64,000 bases of DNA from Bacteroidales bacterium (lineage in GTDB: Bacteria; Bacteroidota; Bacteroidia; Bacteroidales; Muribaculaceae), in assembly GCA_014800845.1 (NCBI GenBank), contig JAAVFJ010000003.1, positions 1 through 64,000 on the forward strand. The letters run 5' to 3'. Of the stretch, positions 7,873 through 17,529 are shown piece after piece; positions within the stretch are counted from its first letter, which is position 1; every line of letters starts with the position of its first letter. The position numbers and the translations under genes were made by a program. The notes under the pieces were generated by a model. That model was not told the DNA's origin. It ran no database searches and worked only from the letters and a program-made list of their open reading frames with translations.

Positions 7873-8745
7873 TTACATGTTCTGGAGCTTGAAGGTTACG
7901 GGGAGGGTGAAGTAAGAGCGTACGGCTGCACCGTTGTTCTTACCGGGGCTCCACTTAGGCATCTTGCGCACTACGCGCAGAGCTTCCTTGTCAAGTTCCT
8001 TGTCAACGCCGCGTACAACTACGGGGTTGGTAACTGAACCGTCTTTCTCAACGGTGAATTTCACGATTACCTTACCCTGCACATTGTTCTGCTGAGCGAG
8101 TTCGGGGTAGCGGAGGTTGCTGCTGAGCCACTTCATGAGTGCGCCCTGACCGCCGGGGAAGGCTGCCTGCTGCTCTACAACCTCGAAAATCTTTTCGGGT
8201 TCGGGAGCTGCTTTGGGTTCGGGCTTAACTTCTTCTACTACCTGGACTGCTTTCACAGCGTCGTTCACCTGGCCTACGTCGATTTTACCCTCCTGGTTAA
8301 CTGCACCCACCTGGGCTTCGTTCTCCTGGATTTCGTCCATGTTGCGCACCTCCTTGTCGGCATCAGCCTTATCAACGATTGCGATGGCAGTCACCTGCTG
8401 AGAGGCTACCTGCTCTTCCACGGTCTGTTCCTCGGGGGGAGTTTCTTCTTCGTATTTTACTTCTTCTTCTTCCTCTTCTGCCGCATCGTCTTGAAGCATT
8501 TCAATCTGACTCATCTGCTCACCCTTGGCGCGGGCCTCTTCTTCGGCTTTCTTGAAGTCGAGGTAAGCGCTGTAGGAGATGACAGCTACAGCTACAGCAA
8601 TGAGAAGAAGAATGATGCCGATGATTGCGAGTATGTGACGACGGGTTGAGTTTTTACGCATTACGTATGCGCCGAACTCTTTGTTCTTGCCGTCAAATAC
8701 TATGTCGGTCCATTCTCTGGATGTAAGATTTACTCCTTTTGCCAT
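7873..8745 (-). CDS. tonB: energy transducer TonB
   Basis: single N-terminal TM, Pro/Glu-rich middle, FPGGQGALMKWLSSNLRYPELAQQNNVQGKVIVKFTVEKDGSV. Confidence 0.92.
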   Translation of the reverse strand: MAKGVNLTSREWTDIVFDGKNKEFGAYVMRKNSTRRHILAIIGIILLLIAVAVAVISYSAYLDFKKAEEEARAKGEQMSQIEMLQDDAAEEEEEEVKYEEETPPEEQTVEEQVASQQVTAIAIVDKADADKEVRNMDEIQENEAQVGAVNQEGKIDVGQVNDAVKAVQVVEEVKPEPKAAPEPEKIFEVVEQQAAFPGGQGALMKWLSSNLRYPELAQQNNVQGKVIVKFTVEKDGSVTNPVVVRGVDKELDKEALRVVRKMPKWSPGKNNGAAVRSYFTLPVTFKLQNM

Positions 8746-8786
8746 TTTCTTTTCTGTGTTTTATCGGTTAATAAATCTTACTTTCA

Positions 8787-9545
8787 TCACTTATTACGGC
8801 GCTGGAAGTCTTCAAGCAGGGCTTTGTCCTGAGCCGTCATGTTGTCGATCTGGTAACGTGCAATCTGGTTAATCTGCATCTCATCAAGCAGGGCTACGAG
8901 CGAGCCGTAAGATGCGGCATCTGTGGCCTTGATGATGATGGTGAGTTTGCCATATTGCTCGTCATTGCGGACGATACGTGCGAGGCTGTCGAACTGTGCC
9001 TGAGTGAGCTGACCCTCCTTAAATTGCTTACGGATGGGGTCAATGGCTTCGAGCACTTTTTTGTTACGATTAATAATGAGCTTACGGATACCGTCTTTCT
9101 CGCCCATGTTGAAGGTGGCTTTGACGAGTTTTTCCTGGCCTGCAGGCATGTTAACTTTGATGTTAGCGGGGTCGGATTCGTCAAGGATTTTGATGCCGCC
9201 GTCAGCGGTGGGGATTTCGCCGGGCTTACCTTCGTAATAGTAGATTACGGGGGTGATTCCGCCGATAGTGTCGGGCTGTCCGTTGGGGAGGCGCTTAGCG
9301 TCGACTATGATTGTCACAGCGTCGGCTGCACTGGCCTGGTTCATCTGCTCCGTCTGCAGGTTCTCCTTGTTTGAAGGGAGTGCGATGTTCAGAGTCTGAG
9401 TCTTAATCATCGTGGTACACAGCATGAAGAATGTGATAAGGAGCATGTTCATGTCTACCATGGGCGTGAAGTCCACGCGGATGGTCATTTTCTTCTGGTG
9501 GTTCTTGCCTTTGCCGTTGCCACCGCCTGATTCTATCTGAGCCAT
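8787..9545 (-). CDS. exbD: ExbD/TolR-family biopolymer transporter
   Basis: FTPMVDMNMLLITFFML; C-terminal TIIIKATDAASYGSLVALLDEMQI. Confidence 0.9.
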   Translation of the reverse strand: MAQIESGGGNGKGKNHQKKMTIRVDFTPMVDMNMLLITFFMLCTTMIKTQTLNIALPSNKENLQTEQMNQASAADAVTIIVDAKRLPNGQPDTIGGITPVIYYYEGKPGEIPTADGGIKILDESDPANIKVNMPAGQEKLVKATFNMGEKDGIRKLIINRNKKVLEAIDPIRKQFKEGQLTQAQFDSLARIVRNDEQYGKLTIIIKATDAASYGSLVALLDEMQINQIARYQIDNMTAQDKALLEDFQRRNK

Positions 9546-9548
9546 GTC

Positions 9549-10292
9549 TTAAGATTCTTCTTGTTTAAGAGCAGTTACAAGGGTAAATTTGTTTTTACCT
9601 ATGGTCTGCATGTTATCCATTATCATGTGCACGGTCTCAAAGCGGGTGCTCTGGTCAGCCTTGAGTGAGAAGCCTACGCCTTTAGATATAGCTTTCTTGA
9701 GTTCGTCGTTGGAGGTGCGAGAGATCGCCATAATCCACATCTGATACTCTGTGAGGCCTTTCTGATACTTGGAGGCGGAGATGCGTTCCTTTTCAGCTTC
9801 GGTAAGATAGTGCACCGGAATACCGGTGTGGCGGCCGGTTTCTTCAAGTTGACCACCTATCCATTTGTCCTGAGTCTCGGTGTCAGCATCGAGAAATGCG
9901 GGGAGCTCCTGGAAGGGGACGCCGAATGAACCAAGCTTAGTGAAAGCGAGTTTCTGTTCGGGAGTGAAGCTTACGGTCTTGCCGGTCTGTTGAGCGTATT
10001 CCTTCGTCATGTTTTCAAGAAGTTCCAGACGCATTTTTTCGTTGGAGGCTTCCTGAGTGGTGTCGTTGGTCATCGTAATCCACACCTTTCCCTGGGGGTT
10101 TACGAGTACCTGGGCAACATTGTTCATCGGCATCTCTTCAGTGGATACTGAAGGGGGAGTGTTGGCCTGGAAGGGCTCTTTTGCCAAGAACGTTGAAGTC
10201 AACATGAAGAAGGTCAGCAGGAGCACAGTCACGTCGGACATGGCGGTCATGTCGATAAACGTGCTCTTCTTGTTTTGTTTAACTCTTCCCAT
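9549..10292 (-). CDS. exbD: ExbD/TolR-family biopolymer transporter
   Basis: FIDMTAMSDVTVLLLTFFMLTSTF; tandem to the preceding exbD. Confidence 0.88.
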   Translation of the reverse strand: MGRVKQNKKSTFIDMTAMSDVTVLLLTFFMLTSTFLAKEPFQANTPPSVSTEEMPMNNVAQVLVNPQGKVWITMTNDTTQEASNEKMRLELLENMTKEYAQQTGKTVSFTPEQKLAFTKLGSFGVPFQELPAFLDADTETQDKWIGGQLEETGRHTGIPVHYLTEAEKERISASKYQKGLTEYQMWIMAISRTSNDELKKAISKGVGFSLKADQSTRFETVHMIMDNMQTIGKNKFTLVTALKQEES

Positions 10293-10362
10293 ATTGCTAT
10301 TGACTTAAAAAAGATTGGTTAAAGCAGTGAATTAATCTGTTACGTCACTCACGGAAGGTGAA

Positions 10363-11208
10363 TTAGTGAGTAGCAGAGAAAGTAGCTACGATTGAGAAAC
10401 CAACTTCGTCGATAGCGTAGGTGAGGTTGTCGATTTTGTTAGTGTAGAAGTTGTAAGAGATAACTGCGAGAGCACCAGTTGCGATACCGGTAGCGGTATT
10501 GATAAGTGCCTCAGAGATACCGGTTGAGAGCTGAGTTGCGTCAGGAGCACCTGAGTTAGCAAGAGCCTGGAATGATTTGATCATACCCATTACAGTACCG
10601 AGAAGACCTACGAGAGTACCGAGAGTAGTGAGGGTAGCTACGATGGGGAGGTTCTGCTGCAGAGAGGGCATCTCGAGAGCGGTAGCTTCTTCCACTTCGT
10701 TGCGGAGGATTGTGAGCTTCTGCTCCTTAGAGAGTACGGTGTTGGCGTCCATCTCTTTGTACTTCACGAGAACGGCGTGTACTACGGAAGCAACAGCACC
10801 CTTCTGAGTCTTACAACGCTGGAGAGCCTGGTCGATTTTGCCGGCAGCGAGGTCGCTCTTGATGTCGATTACGAATTTGGGCACTGAGCCTTTACCCTTA
10901 GCAGAGCTGAGAGCGATCCAGCGCTCGATAGAGAGAACGATTACGGTGAAGAGAAGAGTGATAAGGATAGGTACGATGAAACCGCCTTTGTAAACGGTAC
11001 CGGCGTAGTTGAGGGGGTGACCGTTTGCGGGATCGTTTTCGGAGAAGTTAGAGGGATCGCCAAGAACGAAGATGAAGAGGCAAACGGCGAATACTGCGCA
11101 AATCAGGATTACGAGGAATGCGTTGCCGATACCTTTGATGTTGGAGATTTTCTCTTCTTTCTTTTGAGCAGCCTTGGGTGCTGCGGGCTTGGGAGTGGTA
11201 GCTTCCAT
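10363..11208 (-). CDS. exbB: MotA/TolQ/ExbB proton channel family protein
   Basis: LPIVATLTTLGTLVGLLGTVMGMIKSFQALANSGAPDATQLSTGISEALINTATG. Confidence 0.93.
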   Translation of the reverse strand: MEATTPKPAAPKAAQKKEEKISNIKGIGNAFLVILICAVFAVCLFIFVLGDPSNFSENDPANGHPLNYAGTVYKGGFIVPILITLLFTVIVLSIERWIALSSAKGKGSVPKFVIDIKSDLAAGKIDQALQRCKTQKGAVASVVHAVLVKYKEMDANTVLSKEQKLTILRNEVEEATALEMPSLQQNLPIVATLTTLGTLVGLLGTVMGMIKSFQALANSGAPDATQLSTGISEALINTATGIATGALAVISYNFYTNKIDNLTYAIDEVGFSIVATFSATH

Positions 11209-11355
11209 AGTGTGTTGAGAAATTTGTTTGTTAATTTAGTTATAAGTGATTACTTTGTTTCAAATTTTGGGTTTGGCCGCAGGGGAGCGGTTGTGACCGA
11301 AACAATTTATATACGCGGTTTTGATGCCTTTTATTGCTCGGTAAATATAACTTTG

Positions 11356-11363
11356 CAAAATTA
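11356..11363 (-). promoter_or_regulatory. -7 box TAATTTTG (minus strand) for the exbB-exbD-exbD-tonB operon
   Basis: CAAAATTA on + strand upstream of exbB. Confidence 0.45.
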
Positions 11364-11454
11364 CTTAATTATTCACATACTGCAAAGGGTGATGAGTGGT
11401 AAAAAATATGTTTTGCAACATGTTTTGGCACCTTTTGCAATCAGGTATACATGC

Positions 11455-11488
11455 AAGTCCCGCGAGGCCGGTGGGCCACGCGGGGCTT
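11455..11488 (-). terminator. hairpin after pgk
   Basis: AAGTCCCGCG...CGCGGGGCTT near the pgk stop. Confidence 0.55.
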
Positions 11489-11509
11489 AAAATACTTATT
11501 TCGGGGCTA

Positions 11510-12757
11510 TTATCCCTTGATGGCAGCGATGCCGGGGAGGATTTTGCCTTCGATTGCCTCAAGCAGTGCGCCGCCGCCGGTAGACACGTAGCTAACCTTG
11601 TCGGCCAAGCCGAATTTGTTAACACATGCTACTGAGTCGCCGCCGCCTACGAGTGAGAATGCACCGTTTTCGGTAGCTTCCACCACAGCGTCGGCAATTG
11701 CGCGGCTGCCTGCAGTGAAGTTGTCAAACTCGAATACGCCTGCAGGACCGTTCCAGAGGATGGTCTTTGCGGGGAGGATGGCCTCGCGGAAGAGCTCACG
11801 GGTCTTGGGGCCTGCGTCGAGACCTTCCCAGCCGTCGGGGATATCGTTGCTGGGGCAGATCATGGTGTTGGCATCGTTGCTGAAAGCGTCTGCTGCCACG
11901 CAGTCCACACCGAGCACGAGGTTTACACCCTTCTCCTTAGCCTTCTTGATGATGTCGAGAGCCAGGTCAAGTTTGTCGTCCTCGCAGATAGAGAGGCCAA
12001 CCTTGCCGCCGAGAGCCTTGGCGAAGGTGTAAGTCATGCCGCCGCAGAGGATGAGGTTGTCCACCTTGTCCATGAGGTTTTCGATGATGCCGATCTTGGT
12101 GCTCACCTTAGAACCACCCATGATGGCGGTGAAGGGGCGCTTGATGTCAGAAAGAATATTATCTACAGCCTTCACCTCTTTCTCCATGAGGTAGCCGAGC
12201 ATCTTGTCTTCGGGTTTGAAGTAGTCGGCGATCACGGCGGTGGAAGCGTGCTTGCGGTGAGCGGTGCCGAAAGCGTCGTTCACATAAACGTCGGCGTAAG
12301 AAGCCAGAGTCTTCGCGAACTCCTTCTGTGACTCCTTGAGAGCCTTCTTGGCTTCGTCGTAAGCGGGGTCTTTCTTGTCGAGTGCGGGCTTGCCCTCCTC
12401 CTCGGGATAGAAGCGGAGGTTTTCAAGCAGGAGCACCTCGCCGGGCATGAGGGCAGCAGCTGCTTCCTGAGCCTTGGCGCAGTCTTCAGCAAACTTCACC
12501 TCAGTGCCGAGAGCCTTGGCTACATCTTCACGAATCTGGCTGAGCGAGAGCTTGGGGTTAACTTTGCCTTTGGGCTTGCCCATGTGGCTCATAAGGATGA
12601 GAGAGCCGCCGTCGGCCAGTATTTTTTTGAGGGTAGGAAGGGCGCCACGGATGCGGGTGTCATCAGTTACGTGGCCGTTTTCATCGAGGGGTACATTGAA
12701 GTCTACGCGTACGATAGCCTTTTTCCCTGCGAAGTTGTAATTATCAATATTTGCCAT
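11510..12757 (-). CDS. pgk: phosphoglycerate kinase
   Basis: [43 protein letters not shown]; start adjusted to MANIDNYNF. Confidence 0.96.
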   Translation of the reverse strand: MANIDNYNFAGKKAIVRVDFNVPLDENGHVTDDTRIRGALPTLKKILADGGSLILMSHMGKPKGKVNPKLSLSQIREDVAKALGTEVKFAEDCAKAQEAAAALMPGEVLLLENLRFYPEEEGKPALDKKDPAYDEAKKALKESQKEFAKTLASYADVYVNDAFGTAHRKHASTAVIADYFKPEDKMLGYLMEKEVKAVDNILSDIKRPFTAIMGGSKVSTKIGIIENLMDKVDNLILCGGMTYTFAKALGGKVGLSICEDDKLDLALDIIKKAKEKGVNLVLGVDCVAADAFSNDANTMICPSNDIPDGWEGLDAGPKTRELFREAILPAKTILWNGPAGVFEFDNFTAGSRAIADAVVEATENGAFSLVGGGDSVACVNKFGLADKVSYVSTGGGALLEAIEGKILPGIAAIKG

Positions 12758-12864
12758 TCTTAAATGAAATTTGGGTTCATCTTTTAGACGCGCCAACTCG
12801 GAAAATGTTGACGCTTTGTGGCGCGAAGTTACAAAATCTTTAGGAAATTTCAAAAGTATTTTGT

Positions 12865-12872
12865 TAATTTTG
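12865..12872 (+). promoter_or_regulatory. -7 box TAATTTTG
   Basis: 22 nt before ATG at 12895; -33 box weak. Confidence 0.45.
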
Positions 12873-12894
12873 CTCTCTCAAAGCTGAAAAGATT

Positions 12895-14301
12895 ATGAAC
12901 GAGCTCATAAAACTATATACGAATCACTACGGCAGCGAGCCGGAAACCGTGATTCCGCTGGCCGGGAGCGGCAGTGCGCGCCGCTATTTTCGCTTGAGCG
13001 GGGCGCCCGGTAGCGCCATCGGCACCATCGGGCCTGATTGTCGTGAAAATGAAACATTTGTGGCGCTTGCCGAGGCATTTGGCGCGGCCGGTGCTAATGT
13101 GCCCCAGGTGCTTGAGGTGGCTCCGGACAGTGGCTGCTACCTGCAGCAGGATTTGGGTGACACCTCCCTGTTCAGCATGCTACACAGCGCCGAGGGTGAG
13201 GCGATGGTGGCCGAGACAATGCGTGCGTTGCCGGTGCTGCAGCTGGCTGCGCAGGTTACCGATGAGATGCTCTACCCCGTGAAAGCCATGAGCGGCGAGC
13301 ACGTGATGGCCGACCTGAATTATTTCCGCTATTGCTTTCTGAAAGCGGTGGGTGTGGAGGTAGACGAGGAGCTGATTCTTCGCGATTTTCGCACTATAGT
13401 TAATATGGTGGAGTCCACCCCCGCAGCCCTTCAGGGGCTCATGCTGCGCGACTGCCAGAGCCGCAACGTAATGGTGCATGAGGGGAAGCCGCTTTTCATA
13501 GATTTCCAGAGTGCGCGCCGCGGCCCGTTGCTTTACGATGTGGCCTCCTTCCTTTGGCAGGCGCGTGCTAAATTCAGTGCCGATTTCAGGAGCCGCATGA
13601 CCGATGTCTATTTCGAGGCGCTGAGTGGTAAGCGCAAGGTAAGCCGCGAGAATCTGGAGGAGTCGCTGAGGCTGATGGTCATTATCCGCACGCTGCAAGT
13701 GCTCGGCGCCTACGGACTGCGTGGCATCACGCAGCGCAAGGCTCACTTTCTGCAGAGCATCCCGGCCGCGCTCGGCAACATACGCGAACTTCTGACCTAT
13801 CCCTTGCTCAATCAGCTTCCGGAAATGCGCAAGGCCCTGGAGGCAGTGTTGGAGATAAAGAGCCTGCGTCAGCCGGAGCCCGCTGAGGGGCGCCTGCTGG
13901 TGTCGGTGGGAAGCTTTTCATATAAGAAAGGGTATCCGGAAAACTTCACCGGCAATGGTGGCGGCTTCATGTTTGACTGCCGCGCCATGCACAACCCCGG
14001 GCGCTATGATGAATACAAGCCGCTGACCGGCCGAGACCGCCGCGTGATAGAGTTCCTTGAGGAGCGTGGCGAGGTTCAAAAGTTTCTGGAGGGGGCCATG
14101 TCACTGGTTGCACCCGCCGTGGAGAGATATTCGCAGCGCGGCTTTACGCATCTGCAGGTGGGCTTCGGCTGCACCGGTGGGCGTCATCGCTCCGTCTATT
14201 GCGCAGAGCACCTGGCGCAGATGCTCCGTGAGAAATTTTCGGAAGAGAAGGTAGAGATACTCGTAACTCACCGCGAACAAAACATAGAATACCGCCTATG
14301 A
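12895..14301 (+). CDS. fusion: AmgK-like sugar kinase (APH fold) + RapZ C-terminal domain
   Basis: N-term AGSGSARRYFRL, LMLRDCQSRNVMVHEGKPLFIDFQSARRGPLLYDVASFL; C-term FMFDCRAMHNPGRYDEYKPLTGRDRRVIEFLE...VGFGCTGGRHRSVYCAEHLAQ. Confidence 0.85.
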   Translation: MNELIKLYTNHYGSEPETVIPLAGSGSARRYFRLSGAPGSAIGTIGPDCRENETFVALAEAFGAAGANVPQVLEVAPDSGCYLQQDLGDTSLFSMLHSAEGEAMVAETMRALPVLQLAAQVTDEMLYPVKAMSGEHVMADLNYFRYCFLKAVGVEVDEELILRDFRTIVNMVESTPAALQGLMLRDCQSRNVMVHEGKPLFIDFQSARRGPLLYDVASFLWQARAKFSADFRSRMTDVYFEALSGKRKVSRENLEESLRLMVIIRTLQVLGAYGLRGITQRKAHFLQSIPAALGNIRELLTYPLLNQLPEMRKALEAVLEIKSLRQPEPAEGRLLVSVGSFSYKKGYPENFTGNGGGFMFDCRAMHNPGRYDEYKPLTGRDRRVIEFLEERGEVQKFLEGAMSLVAPAVERYSQRGFTHLQVGFGCTGGRHRSVYCAEHLAQMLREKFSEEKVEILVTHREQNIEYRL

Positions 14302-15032
14302 AAGCCATGATTCTGGCAGCGGGTCTTGGCACCCGTCTGCGTCCCTGGACATTGACCCACCCCAAGGCGCTTGTACCGGTGGGGGGAGTGCCTATGCTCG
14401 AAAGGGTAATCTGCCGACTGCGCGACAACGGTACTGATTATATAGTGGTGAATGTGCACCACTTTGCCGAACAGATTATCGACTTCCTCGCCGGCCACGA
14501 TTTCGGGGTGGAGATTGCCATAAGCGATGAGCGCGAGGCGCTCCTCGACACCGGGGGTGCGCTCCTGCATGCCGCTCCGCTGTTGCTGCGCGATTCGCGC
14601 CCGGTGCTGGTGCATAACGTAGACATACTCTCTGACGCGCCTCTGCAGCAGCTGATGGCTGAGCATGAAGCCGGGGGAGGGGAGGCCACGTTGCTTACCT
14701 CACACAGGGACTCATCGCGCCGGCTGGTCTTTGACGCTGCCGGCAGGTTGCGGGGGTGGCACAATCTGAGTGCCGACCAGTGGAAGCCTGAGGGGTTCAG
14801 GGCAGCTGCTACCGATTCGCAAGAGGCTTTCAGCGGCATACATATCATAAAACCCGGGCTGATAGCCTCGATGGAGGCCGACGGATTCAGCGGCTCCTTC
14901 AGCGTGATTGACTATTATCTGGCGCTTGCGAAGAGGGGGCATGACATTCGCCACAATTGCCGTCCGGAGTTGCGGCTGCTCGACATAGGCAAACCGGCAA
15001 CACTGGCGCAAGCAGAAGCACTGGGCATCTAA
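14298..15032 (+). CDS. sugar nucleotidyltransferase, MurU-like
   Basis: MKAMILAAGLGTRLRPWTLTHPKALVPVGGVPMLERV; overlaps upstream stop (ATGA). Confidence 0.85.
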   Translation: MKAMILAAGLGTRLRPWTLTHPKALVPVGGVPMLERVICRLRDNGTDYIVVNVHHFAEQIIDFLAGHDFGVEIAISDEREALLDTGGALLHAAPLLLRDSRPVLVHNVDILSDAPLQQLMAEHEAGGGEATLLTSHRDSSRRLVFDAAGRLRGWHNLSADQWKPEGFRAAATDSQEAFSGIHIIKPGLIASMEADGFSGSFSVIDYYLALAKRGHDIRHNCRPELRLLDIGKPATLAQAEALGI

Positions 15033-15070
15033 GAGAGTCGCACAAATGCACGACTCTCTAAAAACAACTT

Positions 15071-15101
15071 TGTCCCTGTCGGTGAGAGACCGACAGGGAC
15101 A
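15071..15101 (+). terminator. perfect 13-bp hairpin TGTCCCTGTCGGT-GAGAG-ACCGACAGGGACA
   Basis: between convergent genes after the murU-like gene. Confidence 0.7.
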
Positions 15102-15145
15102 GAGTATAATAGACAGGTTCTGCTCAGCAGAAACCTTGGGGCCAA

Positions 15146-15352
15146 TTATGCATGCATGTGGGTGTTGCGTTCAGCTGCGATGATGTCGTCGACTTCATGT
15201 TTCTTCACATTGTACTGGAAGATGCAACCAAGAACGAGGAGAACAACTGCTGCTCCGCCGAGCCACCAAGTGAGTGCGACTCCGGTAGTGAAGCATGAGG
15301 CAACGAGCAAACATGCTCCGATAATGTAGGAAATAATTGCAAGTGTTTTCAT
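15146..15352 (-). CDS. small two-TM membrane protein
   Basis: 68 aa, two hydrophobic helices, charged His-containing tail. Confidence 0.55.
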   Translation of the reverse strand: MKTLAIISYIIGACLLVASCFTTGVALTWWLGGAAVVLLVLGCIFQYNVKKHEVDDIIAAERNTHMHA

Positions 15353-15503
15353 AATATCTACAGTATTAAGTTTATAATTAAGAGTGATTAAGTTTCACGT
15401 TTGATATTATAACATCGGGGGCGCGGGTTAAGTTCAGAGTCTCAAATTTTTAACATTTCTTGCGGGGCCGGCCAATCTTTTTGTGGTTGTGGGGAATTTT
15501 GAC

Positions 15504-15511
15504 TACTTTTG
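15504..15511 (+). promoter_or_regulatory. -7 box TACTTTTG with TTTG 20 nt upstream
   Basis: TTTG-N20-TACTTTTG before the MFS gene. Confidence 0.65.
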
Positions 15512-15538
15512 CGGCCTAATAATCTATGATCTATTACC

Positions 15539-16795
15539 ATGAAGAATAAAGAAGTAGGCGCCGCAGAGAGCCGTATGCACTATGGATTTGTGATTGTGGC
15601 TTGCTGCTGCCTGATGATGGGTGTTTGCGTAGGCCTTACGTTTAGCTGCGCCGGCATTTTCTACAAGCCTGTGAGTGAATCGCTCGGAGTGCCTGTGGGT
15701 GAGTTCGGTATCTACATGTCGGTGATGTATATCACCTCCACCCTTATGCTCTCGGTGGCCGGCAACATGATAGAGAAATATAGCGCCCGCAAGCTCTTTG
15801 CCGGCAATGCCGCAGTGATGGGTCTTACCTTCCTGGCCATGAGCACCTTCAGCAGTGTCTGGGGCTTTTATGTGGCCGGCGGAGTGCTCGGCATCACCCT
15901 CGCTTTCCTCCTCTACCTCAGTTTCCCGACACTTGTAAATCGCTGGTTCCACACCCGAGTGGGGCTAATGATAGGCATCTGCAGCGCAGCTTCCGGAGTA
16001 GGGGGCATGATTTTCAATCCTATGGCCGGTTGGATTATATCTACTTGGGGCTGGCGCTGGGGCTACGCCGTCTTCGGTATTATCATACTTGTGTTCGTCA
16101 CCCCGCTACTGTTCCTCTTTCTCAGCGACCATCCGGCCGACAAGGGGCTTCTCCCTTACGGCGCGAAGCCCGAAAGCAGCACAGCCAAGAGCAAAGTGGC
16201 GGCTGCCGAGGGGCGCACATTTAAGGAGGCCGCCCGCTCTCCGCTGTTTTATGCGCTGATACTCTTTGCGTTTCTCATGATGGGTATCTCCACCCTGAAT
16301 CTGTTCATCCCCGGTTACGTCACCGACCACTCCTTTACGCTCGAGGAGGCCGCCGTGGTAGCCGCCGTGGTTATGGCGGGTGTGACAGTGGGCAAGATTG
16401 TCTTGGGTTGGATTAATGACCGGAGCAGCCTCTATGGCGTGTTGGTCACCACCCTGTTTGGCGCGCTTGGCCTTTGGGTGCTTCTGATGGGTGCCGGCAA
16501 CTACCTGATGATTCTCTGCGGTGCCTTCCTGTTTGGTTGGGAATATGCCGGCGTGACTGTGCAGACGGCAATGTTAACGCGCACAGTCTTCGGAAGTCGA
16601 GACTATGCGCGCATCTATTCTATTATCTCCATAGCGCTTGCTGCCGGCGGAGCACTCGCCTCGGGTGGCTGGGGTCTGCTGGCAGATGCCACCTCCACCC
16701 CCGTAATATTTGAAGTCGGCGTGGGTGGCCTCATCGTCTGCATGCTTATAGGCGTGTGGTCACTGATGGGGAGGCGCAAGGCTCACCATTCGTAA
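15539..16795 (+). CDS. MFS transporter (OFA/monocarboxylate-like)
   Basis: 418 aa, ~12 TM; VGLTFSCAGIFYKPVSESLGVPVGEFGIYMS. Confidence 0.85.
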   Translation: MKNKEVGAAESRMHYGFVIVACCCLMMGVCVGLTFSCAGIFYKPVSESLGVPVGEFGIYMSVMYITSTLMLSVAGNMIEKYSARKLFAGNAAVMGLTFLAMSTFSSVWGFYVAGGVLGITLAFLLYLSFPTLVNRWFHTRVGLMIGICSAASGVGGMIFNPMAGWIISTWGWRWGYAVFGIIILVFVTPLLFLFLSDHPADKGLLPYGAKPESSTAKSKVAAAEGRTFKEAARSPLFYALILFAFLMMGISTLNLFIPGYVTDHSFTLEEAAVVAAVVMAGVTVGKIVLGWINDRSSLYGVLVTTLFGALGLWVLLMGAGNYLMILCGAFLFGWEYAGVTVQTAMLTRTVFGSRDYARIYSIISIALAAGGALASGGWGLLADATSTPVIFEVGVGGLIVCMLIGVWSLMGRRKAHHS

Positions 16796-17475
16796 CCTAT
16801 GGTAGCGCCTACGGAGTTGATGGTCGTGTTGTTGTAATAGCCGCCATAGGTCCAGTAGTCGTTGGTTATGAGCTGATAGCTCACACCTATGTTCACAGCC
16901 TGGCGGGAGTCCTTGCTGTTCACCGGTATGCGTACGCCTAAGGTGGGCTTGAAGTAGAAGCCTTCGGAATTGTCGAGCACGCCGTCGGGGGTCAGCAGGT
17001 AGTTCTTGCCTACGAGGAATGCCGCACCTACCTTAAGGTCGATGAAGACGGAGGCGTTCTGCTCCCCACCGATATTGAAGCGGAAGTCGGAGTAGAGAGG
17101 TATCATCACGCCCGTGTCGCGCGTCTTATAGTTGGGGTCATAGCCGTTGCCCCACTGTGGGCGGTTGATGCCGTTGGCGTAATCCACATCTTTCTGTCCG
17201 GCAAACATAATGTTGACGCCGGCACCGACACCCATGAAGAACCAGGAGCCATATTTAAAGCCCTGAGTTGTAGAAAATTCAAGGGAGCTGACGCCGTTGC
17301 GCCCCACACCGGTGGTGTAGCCAGCATCCACGAAGCCACGATAGTTAAGACCGCCGGAGAGCGCCGGCTGCACCATGCTCACGAGCTGGTTGGCCATATC
17401 GTAGTATTGAGCGGAGGCCGATGCCGCACTTCCGAGAAGCAGAGAGGTAGCTATAAGTTTGAGAGAGCGTTTCAT
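16783..17475 (-). CDS. outer-membrane beta-barrel protein
   Basis: signal peptide; alternating beta strands; terminal aromatic (GATIGYEW). Confidence 0.75.
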   Translation of the reverse strand: MKRSLKLIATSLLLGSAASASAQYYDMANQLVSMVQPALSGGLNYRGFVDAGYTTGVGRNGVSSLEFSTTQGFKYGSWFFMGVGAGVNIMFAGQKDVDYANGINRPQWGNGYDPNYKTRDTGVMIPLYSDFRFNIGGEQNASVFIDLKVGAAFLVGKNYLLTPDGVLDNSEGFYFKPTLGVRIPVNSKDSRQAVNIGVSYQLITNDYWTYGGYYNNTTINSVGATIGYEW

Positions 17476-17529
17476 ACCGTGTGAAATTAATAGTTTCTAT
17501 TATAACGGCCCCGCGCTCAATAAAGTTCT

